Shown here in pieces: positions 32,288 to 41,782 of a stretch of 64,000 bases of DNA. Source of the stretch: Lachnospiraceae bacterium (GTDB taxonomy: Bacteria > Bacillota > Clostridia > Lachnospirales > Lachnospiraceae); the NCBI GenBank assembly GCA_017540605.1, contig JAFYAS010000057.1, forward strand, positions 1-64,000, read 5' to 3'. Below the pieces are notes generated by a model. It saw only the letters and a program-made list of their open reading frames with translations. It made no database searches and was not told the DNA's origin. A program made the position numbers and the translations under genes. Positions within the stretch are counted from its first letter, which is position 1. Each line of letters starts with the position of its first letter.

Positions 32288-35140
32288 ATGTTTACATTTA
32301 TCAAAGGAAAAATGAAAAATAAGAGATGGCTCACTGTCTGTCAGATACTTGGCATGACATTTCTTATTGCTGCCATTTCTTCTCTTCCCATGTTCTCAGC
32401 GGGTTCTGCGGACAGGCTTCTTTGGAGAGCTTTCAATAAAAGCATTGCAGAGAATAATACTAATCCTGCAGTGATATCGAGAACCGGAAGTGTGAAACCC
32501 AAAAAGGATTCGGAGAATCTTAATGGCATTATGAAAAAGACCGGGGAATATGATGAAGTGTGGAGCAGATATCTGGATGGAATTGAAACCCTTGCTTCGC
32601 AATCTATCATCGAACTCAATAAAAGATCCATGGTTGGAAGCTTTAACAAGGATAAGAAAACCTCATATCTAAATCAGGCAGTCTGGTTAGGTGCTACTTA
32701 TGTTCCTGAGCTTGAAGATCATATTGAGATAGTGGGAGGCGTAGGGCTTGATGAAGCTAATGTTGAAGATGATATCTATCCCTGTATCATTACCGACAGG
32801 GTTGCTGATTCCAACGGACTTTCCATAGGGATGCTCCTTCAATTCAAGGAGCTTCAATCGGTAGATGAGAATACACCCTACAAGGGACCAAGATTTATGG
32901 TGGTGGGTATATTTAAGGAAAAGGATCCAAGGGATGCATTCTGGTATGTGGAGCCCGGGAAATTTGAAAAGGAGATCTTTGTAAGTGGTGAGACCTTTGA
33001 TTCACTTTGCGGATTATTTGATGATGATGTAATATCCTATGAGATGTATCGTGTCCTTGATTTTAGGGACATTGATCACTCCAATGTAGATGATGTTGCT
33101 TATTATCTCGGAGAATTCAAAAAGAAGGACAAGGGATTTGCTGATACGATCGAGCCGTTTATTGAAAGCTATAAAGAAGGCAAGAAGACTATTGATATCA
33201 CTCTTTTTGTGCTTGAGCTTCCTATCATAGGACTTTTGCTGGCATTTATCTATATGGTATCAAGTCAGATAGCTGATTCCGAGCGTTCGGAGATAGCGTC
33301 TCTTAGAAGTCGAGGCCTTTCGAGAAAGCAGGTTCTTGCTCTTTATGGCGGAGAGGCCTTGATCATTGATCTGATCAGTATGATCTGTGGCCTTTTGTTT
33401 GGCGTGGTGCTTGCAAAGCTTGGGGCAGGAACGGTGGAATTTTTGAGGTTTTCAACTGAAGGTGTGGACATATATCGTCCGGTGCTTTCTATGGGGCTAT
33501 ATGCATTTTTTGCTGCTATCCTTGGAAATATCTTTATGATGCTTCCTGCTCTTGAAATCTCTAAGGCATCTATAGTCGAGGTGAAGGCGGAGAATAATGC
33601 GGGGAAAAAGCCCTTCTGGGAAAAGTTCTTTGTTGATATAGCTCTTCTTGTTTTGTCCTTATATCTTTTAAAGAATTATTTAAAGCAGATAGAGAGTATC
33701 AGGCTAAGCGCTCTTATGGGAATCAAGACAGATCCTATGATCTTCGTTGATTCCGTGCTTTTCATTACTGCTTTTGGAATGGTCTCCTTGAGGCTTTCTC
33801 ATTACCTTGTGATACTCATAGAAAAGCTTGGAAGATCCAAGAGAGATCCTGTTATGTATGCCTCTTTTTTGCAGATCACAAGAACCTTTAAAAAGCAGGG
33901 CTTTATCTCTGTATTTATTATCATAACTGTGGCTCTCGGAATCTTTGATGCCAATATCGCAAGAACCACCAACAAAAATCATAGCTACAGGATCACCAAT
34001 GATCTTGGAGCGGATGTGGTGATAAAGGAGCATTGGAACAAGGTTCGCTATAGGAATCCCGCAGAGAACAACAGGGATGAGTACTATTATAATGAGCCTG
34101 ACAGAGGAAGATTCAACAGTCTTGTTGAGGAGGGCTTGTTAGATGGATATACCGCTGTGATAAGAGACGAAAAAACAGTTGTAACGCTTGGAAACAAAAA
34201 GACTGAATGTACTCTAATGGGAATAAACACAAAGGAATTCGGAGAGCTTTCCAATAATGATTTTCCTGTTAAAAATGGGGTGCACTGGTATGAAGGTCTC
34301 AATGAGCTTGGCACCAAAAGAAATGGAGTGATCATTTCGAAAAATCTTGCCGCTCTTTTAGAGGTGAGTGTTGGGGATAGTATAAACCTCACCAGGTATG
34401 GTGACGAGAGTGCATATGCTTCTATTGTTCTTGGAACTCTAAGTGGCAAGGTTGTGGCCATAGTTGATACCTTCCCTGGCTTTAAAAGCTATACCTATGA
34501 GGAGGGAGAGGAAAAGGAGAACTTCCTTGTGGTTGCTAATTACGCCATGGTAGAGAATGCCTTTCATATCTCGCCCTACGAGATTTGGGGAAGGTTAAAG
34601 AAGAATGATCCAAAAGCCATAAGAGATATATTGGACAATATGGATATACGACTTGATCTTCTGTCCTTTAGAGATGAGCTTGTTACAGAGAAGATGAACA
34701 GCTCACTTATACAGATCACCAATGGTATGTTTACATTAAGCTTTATGATAGCTCTTGTGGTATGTGGTATAGGATTTTTGATATTCCATATCACATCTAT
34801 CAGACAGAGGGAATTGTTGTTTGGCGTATATCGTGCTATGGGGCTTTCTGTCAAAGACATCAATAGAATGCTTATAAATGAACATGTTTTCAGTACTCTG
34901 ATCTCGATAATCTCGGGAGTTTTGGTAGGCTTTTTATCAACCTTCCTTTTTGGAAAGCTTTTTGGAGTGGTTTATCTTCCTGAAAAACACAGTATTGATA
35001 TTGCTATGTATTTTGAACCCTATGATATGGCAAAAGTTTTGGCGGTTGTACTATTGATGGTGTTTATATGCGGCTTTGTGCTTAGAAGGATAGTGAAGTC
35101 GCTTTCCATCACGGAGGCGCTTAAGCTTGGAGAGGAGTAG
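32288..35140 (+). CDS. FtsX/MacB-type ABC transporter permease
   Basis: 950-residue membrane protein with an N-terminal helix near residues 15-35, a large external domain, a central helix cluster around residues 300-550, a second external domain, and C-terminal helices (FMIALVVCGIGFLIFHITS, VLVGFLSTFLFGKL, VLAVVLLMVFICGFVLRRI). The last part has the FtsX signature RQRELLFGVYRAMGLS. Long for the family because two FtsX units are fused. It works with the two ATPases that follow. Confidence 0.88.
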   Translation: MFTFIKGKMKNKRWLTVCQILGMTFLIAAISSLPMFSAGSADRLLWRAFNKSIAENNTNPAVISRTGSVKPKKDSENLNGIMKKTGEYDEVWSRYLDGIETLASQSIIELNKRSMVGSFNKDKKTSYLNQAVWLGATYVPELEDHIEIVGGVGLDEANVEDDIYPCIITDRVADSNGLSIGMLLQFKELQSVDENTPYKGPRFMVVGIFKEKDPRDAFWYVEPGKFEKEIFVSGETFDSLCGLFDDDVISYEMYRVLDFRDIDHSNVDDVAYYLGEFKKKDKGFADTIEPFIESYKEGKKTIDITLFVLELPIIGLLLAFIYMVSSQIADSERSEIASLRSRGLSRKQVLALYGGEALIIDLISMICGLLFGVVLAKLGAGTVEFLRFSTEGVDIYRPVLSMGLYAFFAAILGNIFMMLPALEISKASIVEVKAENNAGKKPFWEKFFVDIALLVLSLYLLKNYLKQIESIRLSALMGIKTDPMIFVDSVLFITAFGMVSLRLSHYLVILIEKLGRSKRDPVMYASFLQITRTFKKQGFISVFIIITVALGIFDANIARTTNKNHSYRITNDLGADVVIKEHWNKVRYRNPAENNRDEYYYNEPDRGRFNSLVEEGLLDGYTAVIRDEKTVVTLGNKKTECTLMGINTKEFGELSNNDFPVKNGVHWYEGLNELGTKRNGVIISKNLAALLEVSVGDSINLTRYGDESAYASIVLGTLSGKVVAIVDTFPGFKSYTYEEGEEKENFLVVANYAMVENAFHISPYEIWGRLKKNDPKAIRDILDNMDIRLDLLSFRDELVTEKMNSSLIQITNGMFTLSFMIALVVCGIGFLIFHITSIRQRELLFGVYRAMGLSVKDINRMLINEHVFSTLISIISGVLVGFLSTFLFGKLFGVVYLPEKHSIDIAMYFEPYDMAKVLAVVLLMVFICGFVLRRIVKSLSITEALKLGEE

Positions 35141-35142
35141 GA

Positions 35143-35844
35143 ATGGAAGTCGCGATAAAAGGAAAAGATATTGTAAAAGAATATAGAAGTGGCGATGGGG
35201 ACAGCTTCTTTGCCCTCAACGGTGTGAATATAGAGATTCCAAAGGGAAAGCTTGCGATACTTAAGGGCAGATCCGGCTCCGGAAAGACCACCCTGTTAAA
35301 TATTTTAAGCACTCTTGATGTGCCGACAAAAGGCGAAGTCCTTCTTGAAGGAGAAAGTATAGTGGGTTTATCCGAAAAGGACAAGGAAAGATTAAGACGC
35401 TTAAGCTTCGGGTATGTATTTCAGGCTGTTGCTCTGATCCCTGTGATGAATGCATATGAAAATGTGGAATTCGCTCTAAAGCTTTCGGGATATAAGAATC
35501 CTGATAAAAAAGAGGAGCTTACGAAGACGGAAAAGGATGAGAGGGTAAAGAGAGTTTTGTCTTTGGTTGGTATGGAAGAGAGAATGAAACATTTTCCGGG
35601 ACAGCTTTCCGGCGGTGAGCAGCAAAGGGTTGCGATAGCCAGGGCTATGGTGCATAAACCGAGAGTTATTTTTGCGGATGAGCCAACGGGAGCCTTGGAT
35701 ACTGATATGGGTATCAGGGTAGTGAAGCTTTTTAAGAGCATTATAAAAGAAGAACAGGTGACTATAGTTATGACAACACATGATCCCGGACTCATGGAGC
35801 TTGGCGATGTTGTGTTTGAGATGGAGGATGGAAGGATCCGATGA
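35143..35844 (+). CDS. ABC transporter ATP-binding protein (LolD/MacB-type)
   Basis: 233-residue ATPase. Walker A GRSGSGKTT, Q-loop YVFQAVALIPVMNAYENVEF, signature LSGGEQQRVAIARAM, Walker B VIFADEPTGALD, H-loop TTHDP. It has all catalytic residues and starts two bases after the permease gene. Part of the efflux operon. Confidence 0.93.
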   Translation: MEVAIKGKDIVKEYRSGDGDSFFALNGVNIEIPKGKLAILKGRSGSGKTTLLNILSTLDVPTKGEVLLEGESIVGLSEKDKERLRRLSFGYVFQAVALIPVMNAYENVEFALKLSGYKNPDKKEELTKTEKDERVKRVLSLVGMEERMKHFPGQLSGGEQQRVAIARAMVHKPRVIFADEPTGALDTDMGIRVVKLFKSIIKEEQVTIVMTTHDPGLMELGDVVFEMEDGRIR

Positions 35845-36752
35845 GCTTTATCGAATGTGATGGTCTTGTGAAGATCTTTAAAACTGAAGAGATAGAGGTA
35901 ATGGCACTTCAGGGCCTTGATATGACTGTGGAAAAGGGTGAGCTTATCGCAGTCATAGGAAAAAGCGGAAGTGGAAAGTCCACCCTTATGAACATAGTGG
36001 GAGGACTTGAAAAGCCTTCTGCGGGACGTGTGCTTGTGGATGGAGTGAACCTTTCCGAGCTTTCGGAAAAGGAGATGGATGCCTACAGGAAGAAGAGAGT
36101 GGGGTTTGTGTGGCAGAAGGCCGGAAGGAATCTTTTTGGCTTTTTGACCTCCAGGGATAATATCATTTCCGCCATGCAGTTTACAAAGCTTAAAAAAGCT
36201 GAGAAAGAAAAACGGGCGGATATGCTTTTGGAGCTTGTGGACATGACTAAAAAAGCCGATTCACTGCCTGCCAATATGTCGGGAGGCGAGCAGCAGAGGA
36301 TCGGTATCGCAGTGGCTCTTGCCAATGATCCGGATATTCTTTTGGCTGACGAGCCTACGGGAGCTGTGGATTCCATGACCTCTGATATGATTTTTGATAT
36401 GTTCAGAAAGCTAAACAAAGAGCTTGGCATTACTATAATCATAGTGACCCATGATAATTCCCTGGCTGCAAAAGTGGATAGGGTGCTAAGTATATCTGAC
36501 GGCAAGGTCAGCACCGAGAGTATCATAAAGGAACAGGTCAGAAAACGCTTAGAGGAGTTAAGCGGAGAGGAGTATTCTTTGGCGGAAGGGCTGTTTGACA
36601 ATTCCCACGAAGAGTATTCTGTGCTCGACAAAGCGAGAAGACTTCAGTTATCCAAGGAAATGCTTGGTGCGGCAGGAATTTCTGGCAATAGAGTGAAGGT
36701 TTCATACAAGGATGGAAATATAGTGATAAGCGGTGAAAAAAGCAGTACTTGA
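35841..36752 (+). CDS. ABC transporter ATP-binding protein with C-terminal extension
   Basis: 303-residue ATPase. Walker A GKSGSGKST, signature MSGGEQQRIGIAVAL, Walker B ILLADEPTGAVD, H-loop VTHDN. About 70 residues follow the ATPase fold (from TESIIKEQVRKRLEELSG). It overlaps the preceding ATPase by four bases, which suggests the two form a heterodimer with the fused permease. The operon ends with a terminator overlapping its stop codon. Confidence 0.93.
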   Translation: MSFIECDGLVKIFKTEEIEVMALQGLDMTVEKGELIAVIGKSGSGKSTLMNIVGGLEKPSAGRVLVDGVNLSELSEKEMDAYRKKRVGFVWQKAGRNLFGFLTSRDNIISAMQFTKLKKAEKEKRADMLLELVDMTKKADSLPANMSGGEQQRIGIAVALANDPDILLADEPTGAVDSMTSDMIFDMFRKLNKELGITIIIVTHDNSLAAKVDRVLSISDGKVSTESIIKEQVRKRLEELSGEEYSLAEGLFDNSHEEYSVLDKARRLQLSKEMLGAAGISGNRVKVSYKDGNIVISGEKSST

Positions 36753-36770
36753 CAAGGAGTACTGCTTTTT
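36736..36770 (+). terminator. Intrinsic terminator of the efflux operon
   Basis: AAAAAAGCAGTACT, loop, AGTACTGCTTTTT. The left arm contains the last codons of the second ATPase gene. Confidence 0.8.
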
Positions 36771-36828
36771 GTAGAATATTAACTCGTAGTTTTATGTCAT
36801 TTTATAAAGAAAAAGGAGTGGTTTTTTC

Positions 36829-38133
36829 GTGGATCCCGATTCGGCGATACAACTTGGAGCGTTGGTAATACTCATCATACTGTCCGGATTTTTTTCATCT
36901 GCTGAGACAGCTTTTACAACGGTGAGTAAGCACAAGCTGACTGCAATGCTTGAAGAAGGCAATAAGAGAGCGGGAAGAGTGCTTGAGATCATAGAGGATT
37001 CAAGCAAGCTGTTAAGCACCATTTTGATCGGAAACAATATAGTAAATATCGGAGCCTCTGCTTTGGCGACTGTCCTTGCCACAAGGCTTTGGGGCAACGC
37101 ATTTATAGGAGTGATGTCAGGAATCCTTACCATCGTGATCCTCATTTTCGGTGAGATCACACCGAAGACCATCGCAAAGCAGAACAACGTCAAGCTCTCG
37201 CTTATTTATATCGATGTTATAAGAGGACTGATGTGGTTCCTTACCCCGGTCATTTGGATCATCAATGCCGTATGTAAGCTCATATTAAGGCTTATCGGCG
37301 TGGATCCGGAGAAGACTGAGACATTGACTGAAGGCGAGCTTATCACCATAGTAAATGCTTCTCATGAAGATGGCGTCATCGAAGAGGAAGAGAAAGAGAT
37401 GATCACCAATGTGGTGGATTTTGGCGATGCTCTTGTGAAGGATGTTATGATCCCTCGAGTTGATATGGTGCTCTGTCCTGTGGATATTCCTTTTAATGAG
37501 CTTCTTGAACTTATCATGGAGAAGCAATATACAAGGATCCCTATATATGAGGAAAGCGTTGACAATGTGACAGGTATACTCAATATCAAGGACTTTTTCT
37601 TCCTGTATGCAGAGAAGAAGGGAGAGGAGTTTGATATAAGGGATATTCTGCGTGATCCCTTCTTTACATTCGAGATGCAAAAGACCTCCGACCTTATGGC
37701 TGAGATGAGAAAGGATTCCCAGTCCATAGCCATAGTCCTTGATGAATATGGAGTGACGGCCGGTCTTGTGACCATGGAGGATCTCGTAGAGGAGATAGTC
37801 GGTGAGATCAAGGACGAGTACGATGACGAGGAGAGAGAGACTCTTCGTGAGGTAGGGGAAAACATCTACGAGGCGGATGGATCCATGAAACTTGAAGATC
37901 TCAATGATGCTTTGGAGCTTGATATCCACTCGGAGGATTATGATTCAGTGGGTGGACATATGATAGAAATGCTTGAACATTTGCCAGAAGAGGGTGATAC
38001 CGTGACTGAAGGAAATGTGACATTTACCGTTACAAGCATGGACAAGAACAGAACTGAGACTATACTTATAGAAATAAAACCCGAAGAGCCCAAAGAAGAA
38101 GCTTCGGAGGAAGAGGATAAAAAAGATGATTAG
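36829..38133 (+). CDS. CNNM/HlyC-CorC family membrane protein
   Basis: 434-residue protein of the hemolysin-C/CNNM class. It has a DUF21 transmembrane domain with the typical SGFFSSAETAFTTVSKHKL and helices to about residue 145, then a CBS pair (VMIPRVDMVLCPVDIPFNELLEL, IAIVLDEYGVTAGLVTMEDLVEEIVGEI), and a C-terminal CorC_HlyC domain. Members transport or regulate magnesium or cobalt. The GTG start follows AAGGAG at a somewhat long distance of about 11 bases. It overlaps the ABC-F gene by eight bases. Confidence 0.88.
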   Translation: MDPDSAIQLGALVILIILSGFFSSAETAFTTVSKHKLTAMLEEGNKRAGRVLEIIEDSSKLLSTILIGNNIVNIGASALATVLATRLWGNAFIGVMSGILTIVILIFGEITPKTIAKQNNVKLSLIYIDVIRGLMWFLTPVIWIINAVCKLILRLIGVDPEKTETLTEGELITIVNASHEDGVIEEEEKEMITNVVDFGDALVKDVMIPRVDMVLCPVDIPFNELLELIMEKQYTRIPIYEESVDNVTGILNIKDFFFLYAEKKGEEFDIRDILRDPFFTFEMQKTSDLMAEMRKDSQSIAIVLDEYGVTAGLVTMEDLVEEIVGEIKDEYDDEERETLREVGENIYEADGSMKLEDLNDALELDIHSEDYDSVGGHMIEMLEHLPEEGDTVTEGNVTFTVTSMDKNRTETILIEIKPEEPKEEASEEEDKKDD

Positions 38134-39763
38134 TGCTAATAATGTATCACTCAGATACGGAAAGAAGATTTTGTTTGAGGAGGTGAACATCAAGTTCTCT
38201 CCCGGAAACTGTTACGGATTGATCGGTGCCAATGGTGCCGGAAAGTCAACATTTTTAAAGATACTCTCAGGAGAATTAGAGCCCAACAAGGGCGATGTGA
38301 CCATGGATCCCGGTGAGAGACTTTCAGTCCTCAAGCAGGATCACTTCCAATATGATGATTTTACAGTACTTGATACCGTCATCATGGGAAATAAGCGTCT
38401 TTATGACATTATGAAGGAGAAGGACGAGATATATGCCAAGGAAGACTTCACCGATGAAGACGGCGAGAAGGCTGCAAATCTTGAGGCTGAGTTCGCTGAG
38501 ATGAACGGCTGGGAGGCTGAATCTGATGCAGCTACACTTCTTAACGGTCTCGGAGTTGAAACAGAATATCATTATATGATGATGAGAGAGCTTGAGGCAT
38601 CCGTAAAGGTGAAGGTATTGCTTGCTCAGGCACTTTTTGGTAATCCTGACAACCTTCTTTTGGATGAGCCTACCAACCATTTGGATCTCGACGCTATAGC
38701 TTGGCTTGAGGAGTTCCTCATTAACTTTGACAATACGGTTATTGTGGTTTCTCACGACCGTTACTTTCTTAATAAAGTTTGCACACAGATCGCTGACCTT
38801 GATTATTCAAAGATCCAGCTTTATGCCGGAAACTATGACTTCTGGTATGAGTCAAGCCAGTTGATGATCAAGCAGATGAAGGAAGCTAACAAGAAGAAGG
38901 AAGAGAAGATCAAGGAATTGCAGGAGTTCATTCAGCGATTCTCCGCAAATGCTTCAAAGTCAAAGCAGGCTACCTCAAGAAAGCGTGCTTTGGAGAAGAT
39001 CCAGCTTGACGATATGAAGCCTTCCAGCAGAAAATATCCTTATATAGACTTCCGTCCCAATCGTGAGATAGGAAATGAAGTGCTTACTGTAGAGGGTATC
39101 TCGAAGACAATAGATGGAGTAAAGGTCCTTGACAACATTTCATTTACCGTAGGACACGACGACAAGATCGCCTTTGTAGGTCCCAATACCATAGCAACAA
39201 CAACCCTCTTCCAGATACTTGCGGGAGAGCTTGAGCCGGATGAGGGTACATACAAGTGGGGTGTGACCACATCACAGGGCTATTTCCCCAAGGACAATAC
39301 AAAGGAATTCGACAATGATCTTATTATAGTAGATTGGCTTACACAGTTTTCTGAAGAGAAGGATGCAACCTATGTAAGAGGCTTCCTTGGGCGTATGCTC
39401 TTTGCCGGTGAGGACGGAGTAAAGAAGGTTAAGGTATTATCCGGTGGTGAGAAGGTGCGTTGTCTCCTTTCAAAGCTAATGATCATGGGCGCAAACTGCC
39501 TGATCCTTGATGAGCCCACCAACCACTTGGATATGGAGTCGATAACGGCCTTGAACAACGGTGTTATCAAGTTCCCGGGTGTGATACTCTTTGCTTCACA
39601 GGATCATCAGTTCATCCAGACAACTGCAAATCGTATCATGGAGATCACTCCAAACGGACTTATAGACAAAATGACTACCTATGACGAATATCTTGAGAAT
39701 GATGAGCTGGCTAGAAAGAGACAGGTTATGAATCTTGACAAGGATAAGGAAGAGAATGATTAA
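38126..39763 (+). CDS. ABC-F family ATPase (YkpA/YbiT-like)
   Basis: 545-residue cytoplasmic protein with two ABC domains joined by the charged linker of ABC-F proteins (QRFSANASKSKQATSRKRALEK). These act on ribosomes. NBD1 has Walker A GANGAGKST, Walker B LLLDEPTNHLD, and H-loop VSHDR, but its signature reads LEASVKVKVLLAQAL. NBD2 keeps signature LSGGEKVRC and Walker B LILDEPTNHLD, but its Walker A reads GPNTIATTT without the lysine and its H-loop reads ASQDHQ with Gln for His. All defects fall in the same composite ATP site. Part of this is a trend in the YbiT/YkpA branch as I remember it. Confidence 0.9.
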   Translation: MISANNVSLRYGKKILFEEVNIKFSPGNCYGLIGANGAGKSTFLKILSGELEPNKGDVTMDPGERLSVLKQDHFQYDDFTVLDTVIMGNKRLYDIMKEKDEIYAKEDFTDEDGEKAANLEAEFAEMNGWEAESDAATLLNGLGVETEYHYMMMRELEASVKVKVLLAQALFGNPDNLLLDEPTNHLDLDAIAWLEEFLINFDNTVIVVSHDRYFLNKVCTQIADLDYSKIQLYAGNYDFWYESSQLMIKQMKEANKKKEEKIKELQEFIQRFSANASKSKQATSRKRALEKIQLDDMKPSSRKYPYIDFRPNREIGNEVLTVEGISKTIDGVKVLDNISFTVGHDDKIAFVGPNTIATTTLFQILAGELEPDEGTYKWGVTTSQGYFPKDNTKEFDNDLIIVDWLTQFSEEKDATYVRGFLGRMLFAGEDGVKKVKVLSGGEKVRCLLSKLMIMGANCLILDEPTNHLDMESITALNNGVIKFPGVILFASQDHQFIQTTANRIMEITPNGLIDKMTTYDEYLENDELARKRQVMNLDKDKEEND

Positions 39764-39939
39764 GCTCGAATGCCGCTAGATCCGCATATAGCTTAATAAT
39801 ATTGTAACATTTGTCAGATTTTTTATTCATATACGATACATTATGGCAATATTTTGTAATGTTTATGGCTTTTTTGTGTCCTGGACAAAATAAAAAGTGC
39901 AAAATCTACAAAAAAGACTAAAAAAAACTAAAAAAACAC

Positions 39940-40006
39940 TTGCAAAATTATATATAATGTCCTATAATCAATTTTAGTTTTGAGTAGTCAATTTGACTAA
40001 TCAAAA
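39940..40006 (+). promoter_or_regulatory. Promoter and palindromic operator of the first sugar ABC importer
   Basis: TTGCAA (39940-39945), 17-base spacer, TATAAT (39963-39968). Just downstream, TTTTGA-G-TAGTCAA-T-TTGACTA-A-TCAAAA (39978-40006) is a 29-bp palindrome interrupted only at its centre and one position, covering the transcription start region: a good candidate for a sugar-responsive repressor site. The rest of the 39764-40119 gap is AT-rich leader with no gene. Confidence 0.6.
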
Positions 40007-40119
40007 TTTTCACAAGGAACCAACAGTTCTAAAGACTGTAAATATAAAGGTTCAAAAAATCTATTTTACCCATGGCACAAGCCTTGGGAATACACACAAC
40101 TCAAAAGGAGGGTTTTTTT

Positions 40120-41589
40120 GTGAAGAAATTCAAGAAGGTAGTAACTCTTTCACTTGCTCTTGCAATGGGTCTTTCCCTTGTAGCTTGTGGTGGTGGAGAT
40201 GATACTACAACAACAGAGGCACCTAAGGATGGCGAGACAACAGCAGCTGAGGATACTACAGCAGCTGATGGCGAGGATACTACAGCAGCAGACGCTGAGG
40301 ATACTACAGCAGCTGAGGCTGAAGTAGAGAAGCCCGACATCGCTAACGATGGTAAGGTTCTTAACATCGCTTGTTGGAATGAGGAGTTCAAGTCACGTCT
40401 TGAGGATCACTATCCCGGATACGAGAAGGTTGATGCAACTCATGGTAAGATCGGTGATATCGATGTAGTATTCACCATCACTCCTTCTGATGACAACGCT
40501 TATCAGAACAACCTTGACGCTAACCTCCCCGACAATGCTAACAAGCCTGAGGATGAGAGAATCGACCTCTTCCTCGTTGAGGCAGATTACGCTCTTAAGT
40601 ATGTAGATGAGGATGTTACTCTTCCTGTTACCGATCTTGGTATCACAATGGATGAGCTTTCAAATCAGTATCAGTATACTAAGGACGTTATGACAGCTTC
40701 TGACGGATCACTTAAGGGTGTTTCATGGCAGGGATGTCCCGGTACTCTTATCTACAATCGTGAGATTGCTAAGGATGTATGGGGAACAGATGATCCTGCT
40801 GAGGTAGGTGCTAAGCTCGATTCATGGGAGAAGTACTATGCAGCAGCTGCTGAGGTACAGGCTAAGGGTTACCTTATGCAGTCTACTACAAACGATTCAT
40901 TCCGTGTATACTCTAACAACGCTACTAAGCTTTGGGTAGACGATTCACTCAATCTTCAGATTGATGACGGTATCATGGAGTGGGTTGACAAGTCTAAGGC
41001 AATGGTAGATGCTAAGCAGACTACTACAAATGATCTCTGGTCAGACGATTGGAACAAGGGAATGTATCCTGATGGAAAGACATTCTGCTACTTTGGTCCC
41101 GCTTGGTTGATCAACTTCTGTATGCATGCTGATGACGACGCTTCTGTAGCTGCTAAGGGCGGCTGGGGCGCTTGCGAAGGTCCTCAGGGATTCTACTGGG
41201 GTGGTACATGGATTACTGCTGCTAAGGGAACAGATAATCCTGCACTTATCGCTGACATCATCAGAAAGCTCACCACAGATGAGACAATCATGACAGATAT
41301 CGTTAAGAAGGATTCAGACTTCGTTAACAACAAGCCCGCTATGGAGAAGGCTGCTACAGACGATTCATTCGCATTCGCTGTATTCGGTGGCCAGAATCCT
41401 CTTGCTATGTATGCAGCAGGTGCTGATAAGATCGCTCTTCATCAGTCAGCATACGATCAGGGTTGTAACGAGGAGTTCCAGAAGGCTATGAAGAACTACT
41501 TCGATGGTAACGCTTCTAAGGAAGAGGCACTTTCACAGTTCTACAAGGCTGTTAAGGAGAAGTATCCTGAGCTTAATGTACCCGAGTAA
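40120..41589 (+). CDS. Carbohydrate ABC transporter substrate-binding lipoprotein
   Basis: 489-residue extracellular binding protein (SBP_bac_1/8-like). GTG 40120 follows AAAAGGAGGG; the first residues KKFKKVVTLSLALAMGLSLVAC are a signal peptide with lipobox LVAC. A flexible linker of repeated EDTTAAD units links the anchor to the binding fold, which starts near DIANDGKVLNIACWNEEF. The genes for two permeases follow. No ATPase gene is nearby, so a shared MsmK-type ATPase is likely used. A near copy lies inverted at 46600-47972. The sugar is not identifiable. Confidence 0.9.
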   Translation: MKKFKKVVTLSLALAMGLSLVACGGGDDTTTTEAPKDGETTAAEDTTAADGEDTTAADAEDTTAAEAEVEKPDIANDGKVLNIACWNEEFKSRLEDHYPGYEKVDATHGKIGDIDVVFTITPSDDNAYQNNLDANLPDNANKPEDERIDLFLVEADYALKYVDEDVTLPVTDLGITMDELSNQYQYTKDVMTASDGSLKGVSWQGCPGTLIYNREIAKDVWGTDDPAEVGAKLDSWEKYYAAAAEVQAKGYLMQSTTNDSFRVYSNNATKLWVDDSLNLQIDDGIMEWVDKSKAMVDAKQTTTNDLWSDDWNKGMYPDGKTFCYFGPAWLINFCMHADDDASVAAKGGWGACEGPQGFYWGGTWITAAKGTDNPALIADIIRKLTTDETIMTDIVKKDSDFVNNKPAMEKAATDDSFAFAVFGGQNPLAMYAAGADKIALHQSAYDQGCNEEFQKAMKNYFDGNASKEEALSQFYKAVKEKYPELNVPE

Positions 41590-41646
41590 TATTTACTAAG
41601 GTAAAAACTTGAATTACACAACCTAAGAGAAGTGTATTAAAAAAGA

Positions 41647-41689
41647 GCGTGCCTGTTCGGCAATACGTCCTACAGGCACGCTATTTTTA
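41647..41689 (+). terminator. Intra-operon hairpin between binding-protein and permease genes
   Basis: AGCGTGCCTGT (41647-41657), loop, ACAGGCACGCT (41673-41683), then ATTTTT. It probably ends or stabilises most transcripts after the binding-protein gene, which is needed in excess over the permeases. The same hairpin is kept in the inverted copy at 46507. Confidence 0.75.
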
Positions 41690-41782
41690 ACTAAGTGACC
41701 GTATCCGGCACGGTTGAAACATTATGTGTTTTGAATAGTCGGGTGAAAAGTATTTTTAACTATAATTGTGGAGGTGGAATAC

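Noticed and set aside
40072-40119. Longer N-terminus of the first binding protein
   Set aside because: The extra 16 residues precede the strong ribosome-binding site and would place a hydrophilic stretch before the signal peptide.
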